DNA from: Saccharothrix algeriensis
GTDB lineage: Bacteria > Actinomycetota > Actinomycetes > Mycobacteriales > Pseudonocardiaceae
Assembly: GCF_016907655.1 (NCBI RefSeq)
Contig: NZ_JAFBCL010000001.1
Coordinates: forward strand, 2,700,001-2,764,000
Length of the DNA: 64,000 bases
Reading direction: 5' to 3'
Part shown: piece after piece, positions 42,128 to 50,932 of the stretch
Position numbering within the stretch: position 1 is the first letter of the stretch
How the letters are laid out: every line of letters begins with the position of its first letter
Translations under genes and position numbers: made by a program
Notes under the pieces: generated by a model
Databases searched by the model: none
Seen by the model: the letters and a program-made list of their open reading frames with translations, nothing else
Told to the model about the DNA's origin: nothing

Positions 42128-42205
42128 CCCGCCCGCGGCGCCCGCCCGTCACGCCCGCCCGCGACGCCCGCCCGTGACACCCGCCCGCGGCGCCCGCCCG
42201 CGACC
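42128..42205. repeat. Six tandem 13-bp repeats directly after the WD40 gene
   Basis: Units share CCCGCCCG plus five variable bases (GCGGCG-, TCACG-, CGACG- or TGACA-type endings): 42128, 42141, 42154, 42167, 42180 and 42193. The array starts 3 bp after the stop codon. A minisatellite of this kind may vary in copy number among strains. Confidence 0.8.
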
Positions 42206-42322
42206 CCGCCGCCTGGGGCCGGTGCGGACCCCGAACCCGCGTCGGGCCGGGACCGTACGCGGCGGGGCCGTCGGGCACTCGTCGCCGTGGACTCGCCGCG
42301 GTTCGTGAGTAGGTTTCCCACC

Positions 42323-42835
42323 ATGCGTCTACTCGATCGGGTGGGGAGTCCGCAGGCGGCGGTCGCGGTGCTCACGGCGATCAGCGCCGGCTACCTGGTT
42401 CTCGTCGTGCTGGGCAACATCACCGACTACGGGACCAACCACGCGTTCGTCCGGCACGTGCTCGCGATGGACACCACGTTCCGGTCGCCGGGCACGGCGT
42501 ACCGCGCGATCACCAACCCGACCGCCGTGACCGCCGCCTACGTGCTGATCATCGCGTGGGAGGCGGCCACCGCGCTCGTGCTGTCCGCCGCGCTGGTCGC
42601 ATGGGTGCGCGGGAAGGCCGCGGCGAGGCGGTTGTCGTCGCTGGGGTGGGTCATGCAGGCGCTGCTGTTCGGCGGCGGGTTCGTCGTCATCGGCGGCGAG
42701 TGGTTCCAGATGTGGCAGTCGCAGGACTGGAACGGGCTCGCGGCGGCGTACCGGAACCTCGCGGTCGCCGTCCTCGGCCTGGTCCTGCTCCACTCGTCCA
42801 CGCGCCCCGGGGACCGGCCCGACGCCGAGCGCTGA
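42323..42835 (+). CDS. DUF2165 small integral membrane protein
   Basis: 170 aa, four membrane helices (VAVLTAISAGYLVLVVLGNI, VTAAYVLIIAWEAATALVLS, WVMQALLFGGGFVVIGGEWF, LAVAVLGLVLLH). The DUF2165 signature is present: NITDYGTNHAFVRHVLAMDT with TTFRSP, then WEAATAL, WFQMWQSQDWNGLAAAYRN. Function unknown. It ends 12 bp before the convergent LuxR gene without room for a separate terminator. Confidence 0.88.
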   Translation: MRLLDRVGSPQAAVAVLTAISAGYLVLVVLGNITDYGTNHAFVRHVLAMDTTFRSPGTAYRAITNPTAVTAAYVLIIAWEAATALVLSAALVAWVRGKAAARRLSSLGWVMQALLFGGGFVVIGGEWFQMWQSQDWNGLAAAYRNLAVAVLGLVLLHSSTRPGDRPDAER

Positions 42836-42847
42836 CCGGCGCGGGTC

Positions 42848-45229
42848 CTACCCGTCCTCCCGGGTCGCCAGGGTCCGGCGGAGCTGGTCCAGCAGCTCCG
42901 CCCGGCTCGCGCAGCCCAGCCGCTGCCGCATCCGGGCCACGTGGTGCTCCACCGTCTTCGCCGAGATGAACAGCCGGTCGCCGACCTGCTTGTAGGTCAT
43001 CCCGGCGACGACCAGCTCGGCCACCTCGCGCTCCCGGTCGCTGAGCCTGCCCGCCGCCGCCACCGGTTCGGCGGCGGGCTTGCGGCCCGCGGCGGCCGGC
43101 CGGCCCTGCAGCAGCCGCGCGCAGTCCAGCAGCCGCACCATCGCCTGCCGGTCGGAGGTCCGGATCGCCGCCTGACCGGCCAGGCGCGCCGCGTCCCACC
43201 ACTGCCCGGCCGCGTGCAGCCCGCGCGCCGCCGCCTCGACCCGGTCCGCGTCGACCTCGCCCGCCAGGACGTCCAGCCAGCTCTCCGCCGCCGTCGAGAT
43301 CGCGGCGGCGTACCGGCTCCGGTCGCGGCAGGACGCCAGCGCCGCCGCGTGCTCCTCGGCCTCGGCCGCCTCCTCGGCGGTGATCGCCGCGTGCAGCCCG
43401 CTCCAGTGCAGCGGGACGGCCCACAGCGGCGGGTCGCCCAGCCGCCGCAGCAGGTCCCGGGCCGCCGCCAGGTGCGGCGCCAGGCGCTGCTGGTCGCGCA
43501 GCCGCGCCGCCGCCGCCGCGAACTCGCCCAGCGGCAGGAACGTGTAGAGGTCCACCGGGTGCCGCAGCACGGCCTCGCACGCCTGCTCCCAGGTCCGCTT
43601 CAACGTCGCCAGGTCGCTGGTGCGCCGCGCGATCCCCACCTCCAGCGCCACCGCGAAGACCCAGTCGCGCGGCTCCAGCGGGCGGCCCGCCTTCCGCAGC
43701 GCCACGAGGGTTTCCCGCGCTCGCCCGAGGTCGCCGCGCACCATCGCGACCCACGCCCGCAGCAGCCGGTGCCGCACCGCCATCAGCGCACCGCCCAGCG
43801 ACGTCGACAGGGCCCGCTCCAGCACCGACTCCGCCACCGGCAGCTCACCGCCGTGCAGCGCCACCAGCGCCGCCAGCGCGGCCGGCGAGTCGGGCAGCAG
43901 CAGGGCCCGCCCGGCGGGTTCGAGCAGGCCGGTGGCGCTGACCAGGGTGGACAGCGCGGTGGTGGGCGAGCCGGTGACGGACTCCAGCACGCCGTGCGCC
44001 ATCAGCGAAGCGCCGCCGTCGAGCATGGTCGGCGGCGCGTCGGGCAGCGTCCCGGCCGGCAGCCGCCCGGTGCCGACCCGGCCGACCACCGCGAACGCCG
44101 CGGACGTCGCGCTCGGCGACCACCGGTGCAGCTCGGTGCTGCGCGCCAGCTGGCCCCGGTGCGCCAGCGCGATCGCGGCGACCTCCGCCGCCGCGCCGCG
44201 GTGCTCGGCGTCGCCGCCGGAGAGCACCTGGTCGGCCAGCCGCAGCGCCGCGTCCAGGTCGCCCGACATGGCCGACGCCGCCGCCCGGCGGACGGCCAGC
44301 GAGGCGGTGGGCGTGCCGACGGCGGCGAGCAGCCGCGCCGACAGCGCGGGGTCGGTCGGCAGCGCTTCCCGCGCCGCCGCCTGGAAGGCGGCCGACACCG
44401 CGGGCCCGCCGGCGCCCGTGCCCAGCAGGGGCCGCACCAGCTCCAGCACCGGGCCGCCGGACCGCAGCTGCAGCTCCGCCAGCCGCTGCCGCACGGCGAT
44501 CCGCCGGTCGGTCCGGATCAGCGCGGCCACCGCGGTCCGCACGACCGGCGGCAGCGTCCCGTCCGCGGCCGGCAGCCCGGTCGCCCGGCCGGCCTCGATC
44601 ACCTCGCCGACGGCGTCGACGTCCCGGTCCAGCAGCGCCGCCAGCAGGTCCAGCCGCAGCGCCGCACCCGCCTCGGCGGCGAGCAGGTACTTCTGCACGT
44701 CCGGCTCCAGCCAGTCCAGGTCGGCCCGGAACGACGCGATCACCTCGGGGGGCACCTCCGGCGAGGTCAGCCCGGCCAGCCGCGCCACGAACCGGGGCAC
44801 TCCCCCGGTCTGGTGGTGCACGAAGTCGGCCACCGCCCGCCCGGCCGGCGGCAGCACGGCCCGCACCTGCTCGCGCGTGAACGCCGAGGGCATCAGCGGC
44901 GGGCGCACCCGCCCCAGCGACTCCGCCAGCGCGGCCAGCGCCCGCGACCGGGGCCACGGCCGGTACGCGACGACGACGGTGCTCCCGCCCCGCTCGACCA
45001 GGGAGCGCAGGGCCAGCAGCTCGGCGTCGCCCAGCAGGTGGGCGTCGTCCACGACGGTGGCCTCGACGCCCGCGTCCCGGCAGGCGCGCTCGACCTCCCG
45101 CAGCACCGTCGTCTTGCCGTACCCGCCGGGCGCCAGGACGCCCAGCCGCAGCGCGGCGTCCGGTGCGGCGGCGATGCCCGCCAGCACCTGGCGGGTCGCG
45201 GCGTCCAGCAGCGGGCGGTCCGTGGTCAT
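42848..45229 (-). CDS. LuxR-family ATPase regulator of the ini locus (IniR-like)
   Basis: 793 aa. The N-terminal P-loop is LGVLAPGGYGKTTVLREVER (about 29-48) and Walker-B-like VVDDAHLLGDAELLALRSL. A helical repeat region fills about 200-720. The C-terminal LuxR HTH is RLSDREREVAELVVAGMTYK, QVGDRLFISAKTVEHHVARM. It is 8 bp behind the HSP70-like gene and divergent from iniB-like, which matches the regulator position in ini loci of actinobacteria. In mycobacteria the ini genes respond to cell-wall stress; the same role is inferred here. Confidence 0.85.
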   Translation of the reverse strand: MTTDRPLLDAATRQVLAGIAAAPDAALRLGVLAPGGYGKTTVLREVERACRDAGVEATVVDDAHLLGDAELLALRSLVERGGSTVVVAYRPWPRSRALAALAESLGRVRPPLMPSAFTREQVRAVLPPAGRAVADFVHHQTGGVPRFVARLAGLTSPEVPPEVIASFRADLDWLEPDVQKYLLAAEAGAALRLDLLAALLDRDVDAVGEVIEAGRATGLPAADGTLPPVVRTAVAALIRTDRRIAVRQRLAELQLRSGGPVLELVRPLLGTGAGGPAVSAAFQAAAREALPTDPALSARLLAAVGTPTASLAVRRAAASAMSGDLDAALRLADQVLSGGDAEHRGAAAEVAAIALAHRGQLARSTELHRWSPSATSAAFAVVGRVGTGRLPAGTLPDAPPTMLDGGASLMAHGVLESVTGSPTTALSTLVSATGLLEPAGRALLLPDSPAALAALVALHGGELPVAESVLERALSTSLGGALMAVRHRLLRAWVAMVRGDLGRARETLVALRKAGRPLEPRDWVFAVALEVGIARRTSDLATLKRTWEQACEAVLRHPVDLYTFLPLGEFAAAAARLRDQQRLAPHLAAARDLLRRLGDPPLWAVPLHWSGLHAAITAEEAAEAEEHAAALASCRDRSRYAAAISTAAESWLDVLAGEVDADRVEAAARGLHAAGQWWDAARLAGQAAIRTSDRQAMVRLLDCARLLQGRPAAAGRKPAAEPVAAAGRLSDREREVAELVVAGMTYKQVGDRLFISAKTVEHHVARMRQRLGCASRAELLDQLRRTLATREDG

Positions 45230-45237
45230 GCGCAGGC

Positions 45238-46485
45238 TCAACGGCCGTCCTCGGCGTTGCGGGAGCGCCCGATCGGCGCGAGCCCCCGCACGACGCGCCG
45301 GACCGAGCGCCGCCCCGGCAGGTCCAGCGGCGTGATGTCGATCGGGGGGCGCGGCGGCGGCGCGGTGAAGTCGGCGTCGGAGGGGACCGCGGTGGACCCG
45401 CCCACGGGGAAGCGCAGCAGCGGGTCGTCGTCCCGCACCAGCACCGAGGTCTCGCCGTCCTCCGGCTCGTCCAGCCCGAGCAGCAGGTTCCGCCCGGCCA
45501 GCGCCGCGCCGCGGGCCGCGGCCGTCTCCGGCGCGGCCTCGACCACGACCCGCCCCGGCAGCAGCGACGGGATGAGCGGGATCCGGGCGCTGCCGCCGAC
45601 CGGCACGGTGGCCTCCAGGGCGGCGCCGCGCGCGACCCGCTCGAACACCGCCACGGCCTGCTCGACGGCCGGCCGGATCAGCTCCTCGAACCGCGCCCGG
45701 CTCAGCGGCACCTCCACCGGGCCGTCGGGCAGGTGCACGGGGATCGCGGTGCCGACCGTGCCGGACAGGACGCGCTTCGCGGCCTCGCAGTCGCGCCGCA
45801 GCCGCCCGTGCAGCCCGCGCGTGCGGGGGTCCTCGGGGTCCAGCTCGCGCAGCGCGCGCCCCAGCGTCGCCCGGACGTGCTCGAACACCAGGTCGTCGAA
45901 GTCGGCGCCGGCCGCCTGGTCGACGCCCTCGGCCCACGCCACCACCTCGCCCGAGCGCACGACCGCCGCGCTGAACGCGTGGCTGCCCAGGCTGAAGACG
46001 CCGACCGGCCCCCTGCCGAACGGGTGGTTCGCCGCGGCGGCCAGCGGTTCGGCGAGCAGGGTGACCTCCGCCAGGCCCACCGCGCGCAGCGCCCGGCGCA
46101 GCAGGCCCTTGGCGTGCGGCCCCCACCCCGGCGGGTGCGCGAGCACGACGTGCGAGGCGGGTTCGCCCTCGCGCTCGGCGACCTGCCCGGCCACCCACAC
46201 CACCATGAGCGCGGTCAGCTCCTCGGCGGCGCACCGCTCGGTCCCCAGCACGACGGGCACGTCGTCGCCGACCCGGCGGGCGAACCCGACGGCCGTCCAG
46301 CGCGGGTCGCCCGGCTCGCCCACCGCGAACGCGCCGTCCGCGGTGAGCTGCAGCGACGTCGCGACACCGCCGCCCGGCCCGCCGAGCCCCACCACTTCGG
46401 GCTCCGCGCGGCCGGCGCCGCCGAGGCGGCAGACGGCGGCGGCCGTGCGGGTCGTGCCCACGTCGACCCCGAGGACGTACGGCAA
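45238..46485 (-). CDS. HSP70-family protein (nucleotide-binding domain only)
   Basis: 415 aa from a TTG at 46485 preceded by GAGGAGG; a start at 46530 would add 15 residues. The actin-like ATPase motifs are visible: phosphate-1 YVLGVDVGTTRTAAAVCRL, connect/phosphate-2 VGVFSLGSHAFSAAVVRSG, adenosine region VPVGGSARIPLIPSLL. There is no classical substrate-binding domain; the C-terminus is a Pro/Asp-rich tail of about 70 residues. It is the first gene of the hsp70-luxR operon, opposite iniB-like. Such HSP70-like proteins are recurrent parts of actinobacterial ini loci. Confidence 0.85.
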   Translation of the reverse strand: MPYVLGVDVGTTRTAAAVCRLGGAGRAEPEVVGLGGPGGGVATSLQLTADGAFAVGEPGDPRWTAVGFARRVGDDVPVVLGTERCAAEELTALMVVWVAGQVAEREGEPASHVVLAHPPGWGPHAKGLLRRALRAVGLAEVTLLAEPLAAAANHPFGRGPVGVFSLGSHAFSAAVVRSGEVVAWAEGVDQAAGADFDDLVFEHVRATLGRALRELDPEDPRTRGLHGRLRRDCEAAKRVLSGTVGTAIPVHLPDGPVEVPLSRARFEELIRPAVEQAVAVFERVARGAALEATVPVGGSARIPLIPSLLPGRVVVEAAPETAAARGAALAGRNLLLGLDEPEDGETSVLVRDDDPLLRFPVGGSTAVPSDADFTAPPPRPPIDITPLDLPGRRSVRRVVRGLAPIGRSRNAEDGR

Positions 46486-46557
46486 CTCCGGGAGCCTCCT
46501 CGTCTCAGTAGCGGGTCCCAGTTGGTACACGGACCTGCCGAAGGGTCACAAGCGCAT

Positions 46558-46602
46558 CCCCTAATCCCCTAGGGAGTGAACGAGAACCACCCCTTCGTGG
46601 TT
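46558..46602. promoter_or_regulatory. Divergent ini promoter with CCCCTA direct repeats and inverted repeat
   Basis: CCCCTA occurs at 46558-46563 and 46566-46571; the second copy forms the palindrome CCCTAGGG (46567-46574). AACCAC (46585-46590) and GTGGTT (46597-46602) make a second inverted repeat. These sit between the hsp70-luxR operon and iniB-like, where the LuxR regulator would bind. The assignment is inferred. Confidence 0.45.
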
Positions 46603-46727
46603 GCGGCATCTACAGGGAGTTATCCCCGATGGCCTCGCATCCCCCGGTCAATACCGTGATCGCAGGCCGGACCTCCCCTGCCGGTCCAGCTCCCGCACAC
46701 CGAGATCCCGACCAGGAGACACCCACC

Positions 46728-47657
46728 ATGGGCACCAGCCCCACCACGCTGCACGACTTCGTCCTCGACCTGCTGAGCAACCCCGCCGCGCTGGCCGACT
46801 TCCAGGCCGACGCCGAGGGGACCTTGGCCGCCGCGGGCCTGAGCGACATCAGCGCTCTGGACGTGCAGGAGGTCCTGCCGCTGGTCCTGGACTACGTGCC
46901 CGCCGGGAGCCTGCCCGCTCTCGACGGCGCGGTGCTCACCGACCTGCCGCTGGACCCGGAGGACGCCAACGGCGCCATCGGCCAGCTCCAGGCCGTGGCC
47001 CAGCAGCTGTCCCTCCCGGGCGTGGCCGGCACGTCCGACGTGAACCTGGCGGCGGCGGGCGCGCTGAGCGCCGACGCCAACGGCGTGGACGTCTTCGGCG
47101 GCTTCGCCGGCTGGGGCGTGGCCGACGCCGTCGGGTCCGTCGACGCCTCCGTGGCGGGCGACTTCTCCGCGGTGGGCGACGTGGCGGACACCCTGGACGT
47201 CGCGCTGCCCCCCACCGCGGGCACCGTCGCCGGTCCGGTCGACGGGTCGGCCGGCACCCTCGACGGCGCCCTCGCCGGCGGGGTCACCGGCGCGGTGCCG
47301 AGCGCGGACGGCCTGACCAGCCCCGTGTTCGGCGCGGTCGACACGCTCGACGGCGTGGTCGGCACCGTGTCCGGTGGCCTCGCCGGCACCCTCCCGGCGA
47401 ACCTGGCCGGCGGGCTGGAGCCCTCCCAGCTCGGCGAGACGCTGAACCTGGACGGCCTGGGCGCGCTGCCCGAGCGCGACCTGACCCCGGAGACCGCGGT
47501 CGACGTGGCCGAGGACACCGCGGGCCGGCTGTCCTACCACTCCGGCGTGAGCAACGTCACCGACCACGTCGGGGCGGTCGACGTGCCGGGGCTCGGCATC
47601 GGCCTGAACGACCTGCCGCTCGTCGGCGGCGAGGACATCAGCGACGCGCTGTTCTAG
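46728..47657 (+). CDS. iniB: IniB-like protein
   Basis: 309 aa. The IniB N-terminal domain is clear: TTLHDFVLDLLSNPAALADF, QADAEGTLAAAGLSDISALD, VQEVLPLVLDYVP. The remainder is a low-complexity Gly/Ala/Val/Asp region with repeated units (GTVSGGLAGTLPANLAGG, TSPVFGAVDTLDGV), which is also typical. No signal peptide is visible. AGGAG lies about 9 nt before the ATG. In mycobacteria iniB leads the iniBAC operon induced by cell-wall inhibitors. Here it is followed by a hairpin and then two dynamin-like genes. Confidence 0.88.
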   Translation: MGTSPTTLHDFVLDLLSNPAALADFQADAEGTLAAAGLSDISALDVQEVLPLVLDYVPAGSLPALDGAVLTDLPLDPEDANGAIGQLQAVAQQLSLPGVAGTSDVNLAAAGALSADANGVDVFGGFAGWGVADAVGSVDASVAGDFSAVGDVADTLDVALPPTAGTVAGPVDGSAGTLDGALAGGVTGAVPSADGLTSPVFGAVDTLDGVVGTVSGGLAGTLPANLAGGLEPSQLGETLNLDGLGALPERDLTPETAVDVAEDTAGRLSYHSGVSNVTDHVGAVDVPGLGIGLNDLPLVGGEDISDALF

Positions 47658-47677
47658 GCGATCGCCCACCGCGCCGG

Positions 47678-47709
47678 GGGCCGGTCCCGCCGACGGGCGG
47701 GGCCGGCCC
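47678..47709 (+). terminator. 14-bp hairpin between iniB-like and iniA-like genes
   Basis: Arms 47678-47691 and 47696-47709 pair fully (one G-T) around GACG, 20 bp after the iniB-like stop and 42 bp before iniA. It could be a partial terminator that lowers expression of the GTPases relative to IniB. Confidence 0.65.
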
Positions 47710-47750
47710 TGTCTTCCACGTCACCGGGTGAACACGGCACACTCTGCCGC

Positions 47751-49553
47751 GTGATGTCCGCACCCTGGCTCGACGTGCTCGACGACACGATCCGGTCCTG
47801 CGCCGCCCACCACCGCCCCGACCTGGCCGAGCGGCTGCGCGAGCAGCGCGCCCGGCAGCTGGACCCGAAGCTGCGGGTGCTCGTGCTGGGCGAGCCCAAG
47901 CAGGGCAAGAGCCAGCTCGTCAACGCCATGGTCAACGCCCCGGTGTGCGCGGTCGGGGACGACGTCACGACCACCGTGCCCACGTTCGTGCAGCACGCCG
48001 AGACGCCCAGCGCGGCCCTGGTGCGGACCATCGCGAACACGCCGACCGAGCGCGTCCCGGTGCCGCTGGACCAGCTCGCCGACCAGGTCGGCGCGGCCCG
48101 CACCGGCGAGCTGGTGCGCGCGGAGGTCGGCCTCCCGCGCGCCCTGCTCACCTCCGGCCTGGTGCTGATCGACACCCCGGGCGTCGGCGACCTGCGGCCC
48201 GCGCACACCGCCAGCACGTTCGCCGCGCTGCTGCAGGCCGACGCCGTGCTGATGGTCTCCGACGCCACGGCCGAGCTGACCGCGTCCGAGCTGGAGCTGC
48301 TGCGGCAGGTCATGACCTGCTGCCCGAACGTCACCGTGGTGCTCACCAAGATCGACATCACCGCGCAGTGGCGGCGGGTCGTCGAGCGCAACCGCGCGCA
48401 CCTCGCGCGGGCGGGCGTGGCGGCCAAGCTCATCCCGGTCTCGGCGGCGCTGCGGCTGCGGGCCGCGCGGACCGGCGACCCGGCCCTCAACGCCGAGTCC
48501 GGGTTCCCCGAGCTGCTGGCGTGCGTGCAGCACGACATCGTGGCCGCCGCCGACGTGCTGGCCCGCCGCACGGTCGCGGTGACCGCCGCGTCCGCGATCA
48601 GGCAGCTGGTCGCGCCGGTCGCCGAGGAGCTCAACGGCCGCGGCTCGCACGGCGCGCAGGCCACCATCGCCGCGCTGAACGAGGCGCAGCGCCGCGTCGA
48701 CGAGCTGCGCCGCCGGTCCGCCCGCTGGCAGGCCGTGCTGGCCGACGAGATGGCCGACCTGGTCTCCGACCTCGAGTACGACCTGCGCGACCGGACCCGG
48801 CGCATCCTGCGCGAGGTGGACCGGACGTTCGAGACCGCCGACCCGGCGCTGGGCTGGGAGGCGTTCGAGGACTGGCTGGAGGCCAACCTCACCGAGGCAG
48901 CCGCCACGAACTTCGCCTGGCTGCTGGACCGCTCGGCGTGGGTGGCGGAGAAGGTGGCCCGCAGCTTCCCGGTGCACCGCGACGACCTGCTGCCCGAGTC
49001 GGTGTTCCCGGCCGACGTGCTGGACCGGGTGTCCAAGATGGACAGACCGGTGATAGAGAAGTTCGGCGCGGGGCAGAAGGTGTTCACCGGCCTGCGCGGC
49101 TCCTACGGCGGCGTGCTGATGTTCGGCCTGGTCACCAGCCTGGCCGGGATGCCGCTGATCAACGCGATCTCGCTGGGCGCGGGCGCGCTGTTCGGCGGCA
49201 AGTCCGTCCTGGACGAGAGCCGGCAGCGGCTGCGCCGCCGCCAGGCCGCGGCCCGCGCCGCCGCGCAGCGGCACGTGGACGACTTCTTCCTCAAGTTCGG
49301 CAAGGACTTCCGGGACGCGGCCCGGCACATCCAGCGCAGCCTGCGCAACCACTTCAGCACGCTGGCCGACGAGCTGCAGGAGACGCTGCTGGAATCGGCG
49401 CGCAGCGCCCGGCGGGCCGTGCAGGACGACACCACCGAGCGGGAGCGCCGCACCCGCGAGGCGCGGCGGGAGCTGGACCGGCTGGTCCAGCTCCACCAGC
49501 GGGCCCAGGCGCTGGTGGGCGGCCAGGCGCCGCCGCTGGGCATCAGCGCGTGA
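47751..49553 (+). CDS. iniA: Dynamin-like GTPase, IniA type
   Basis: 600 aa. G-domain motifs are G1 VLGEPKQGKSQLVNAMV (about 45-61), G3 LIDTPGVGDL and G4 VLTKID. Then follow coiled helices and a hydrophobic paddle-like segment near 445-480 (GGVLMFGLVTSLAGMPLINA, ISLGAGALFGG) before a final helical bundle. This is the bacterial dynamin layout; mycobacterial IniA remodels membranes under cell-wall stress. The start is GTG 47751 or ATG 47754. Its stop overlaps the iniC-like GTG (GTGA). Confidence 0.9.
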   Translation: MMSAPWLDVLDDTIRSCAAHHRPDLAERLREQRARQLDPKLRVLVLGEPKQGKSQLVNAMVNAPVCAVGDDVTTTVPTFVQHAETPSAALVRTIANTPTERVPVPLDQLADQVGAARTGELVRAEVGLPRALLTSGLVLIDTPGVGDLRPAHTASTFAALLQADAVLMVSDATAELTASELELLRQVMTCCPNVTVVLTKIDITAQWRRVVERNRAHLARAGVAAKLIPVSAALRLRAARTGDPALNAESGFPELLACVQHDIVAAADVLARRTVAVTAASAIRQLVAPVAEELNGRGSHGAQATIAALNEAQRRVDELRRRSARWQAVLADEMADLVSDLEYDLRDRTRRILREVDRTFETADPALGWEAFEDWLEANLTEAAATNFAWLLDRSAWVAEKVARSFPVHRDDLLPESVFPADVLDRVSKMDRPVIEKFGAGQKVFTGLRGSYGGVLMFGLVTSLAGMPLINAISLGAGALFGGKSVLDESRQRLRRRQAAARAAAQRHVDDFFLKFGKDFRDAARHIQRSLRNHFSTLADELQETLLESARSARRAVQDDTTERERRTREARRELDRLVQLHQRAQALVGGQAPPLGISA

Positions 49554-50920
49554 CGCTCGCCGCCGGGGTCCTGGCGCTGCTGGACGAGGCGCTGGCGGTC
49601 TACCGGGACAGCCCCCGCGCCGTGGCGTGGCTGCGCGGCCACCGGGCGCGGTTCGCCGAACCGGTCCGGGTGGCGGTCGCGGGCGCGCCGCGCAGCGGGA
49701 AGTCGACGCTGGTCGGCGCGCTGATCGGCGAGGAGTTCGCGCCCACCGGCACGACCACCTGGTACCGGGACGGCCCGCGGCCCCGGGCCGCGGTCGGCGC
49801 GCACGAGGTGCCGATCGCGCGGCGCGACGGGCGGGCGTTCGTGGACGCCCCCGACGCGGACCGGGTCACCGTCGAGTGGCCCTCGCGGTCGCTGCGCGAC
49901 CTGACGCTGATCGACACCCCGCCGGACGCGCCGGTGGAGCAGGTCTACGGCGAGGCGGACGCCGTGCTCTACCTGACCCGGCACGTGCACAGCACCGACC
50001 TGCGCTACCTGCGGGCCGCGCACGACCACCCGGTCGCGCGGGCCGCCCCGGTGGGCACCGTGCTGGTGCTGGCGCGGGCCGACGAGATCGGCGGCGGCCG
50101 GATCGACGCGCTGACCTCGGCCAAGCAGATCGCCCGCCGCTACCGCCGCGAGGCGCAGGTCGTGCCGCTGTGCCAGAACGTGGTCGCGGTCGCCGGCCTG
50201 CTCGCCGCGGCGGCCCGGACCCTGCGGGCGGAGGAGTTCGCCGCGCTGTCGTCGCTCGCGTCGCTGGCCCGCACCGAGCTGGAGGACCACCTGCTGTCGG
50301 CGGACCGGTTCGTCGGCGAGGACTTCCCGGTCCGGCTGGAGCCCGCGGTCCGGCGGCGGCTGGTGGAGCGGTTCGGGATCTTCGGCGTGCGGCTGACCAC
50401 GACGCTGATCCGCCAGGGCTTCGACACGCAGGTCAAGCTGACCGGGCAGCTGGTGCAGCGCAGCGGCCTGGGCGAGCTGCGCGAGTCGGTCGGCGCCTAC
50501 TTCACCGAGCGCCACGACGTGCTCAAGGCGCGCTCGGCGCTGCTGGGCCTGGACGTCGTGCTGCGCAACGAACCCCGGCCCGACTCGGTCGGGCTGGCGG
50601 CCGGCGCGGAGCGCCTCCTGGCCTCCGCGCACGACTTCCGGGAGCTGCGGCTGCTCGCGGCGCTGCAGGGCGGGCGCGCGAAGCTGCCCGACGGGCTGGC
50701 CGCCGAGGCGAGCAGGCTGGTCGGCGGGCTCGGCACGGACCCGTTGGCGCGCCTGGGGATGGAGTACGAGCCGACCGCGGACGAGCTGCGGCACGTCGTG
50801 CTGGACGCCCTGGGCCGGTGGCGGGAGCAGGCCGCGAACCCCGCGCTGGACCACGGGCAGCGCCGGGCGGCGGCCGTGGTCGTGCGCAGCTGCGAGGGGA
50901 TGCTGGTCGACCTGGGCTGA
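49550..50920 (+). CDS. iniC: Dynamin-like GTPase, IniC type
   Basis: 456 aa. G1 is VAVAGAPRSGKSTLVGALIG (about 43-62) and G3 LTLIDTPPDAPVEQVYGEAD, where the usual DTPG Gly is Pro-Asp. G4-like LVLARADEIGG has RADE in place of NKxD/TKxD. The helical C-terminus is shorter than in the iniA-type protein, with no obvious membrane paddle. Translational coupling to iniA suggests the two act as a pair, as in mycobacteria. Confidence 0.88.
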   Translation: MTLAAGVLALLDEALAVYRDSPRAVAWLRGHRARFAEPVRVAVAGAPRSGKSTLVGALIGEEFAPTGTTTWYRDGPRPRAAVGAHEVPIARRDGRAFVDAPDADRVTVEWPSRSLRDLTLIDTPPDAPVEQVYGEADAVLYLTRHVHSTDLRYLRAAHDHPVARAAPVGTVLVLARADEIGGGRIDALTSAKQIARRYRREAQVVPLCQNVVAVAGLLAAAARTLRAEEFAALSSLASLARTELEDHLLSADRFVGEDFPVRLEPAVRRRLVERFGIFGVRLTTTLIRQGFDTQVKLTGQLVQRSGLGELRESVGAYFTERHDVLKARSALLGLDVVLRNEPRPDSVGLAAGAERLLASAHDFRELRLLAALQGGRAKLPDGLAAEASRLVGGLGTDPLARLGMEYEPTADELRHVVLDALGRWREQAANPALDHGQRRAAAVVVRSCEGMLVDLG

Positions 50921-50932
50921 ACCGCCGGCGCC

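Noticed and set aside
38055..42278. Very long minus-strand frame opposite the WD40 NTPase
   Set aside because: A mirror of the GC-rich repeat gene; its repeats reflect the WD units read backwards. No domain recognised.
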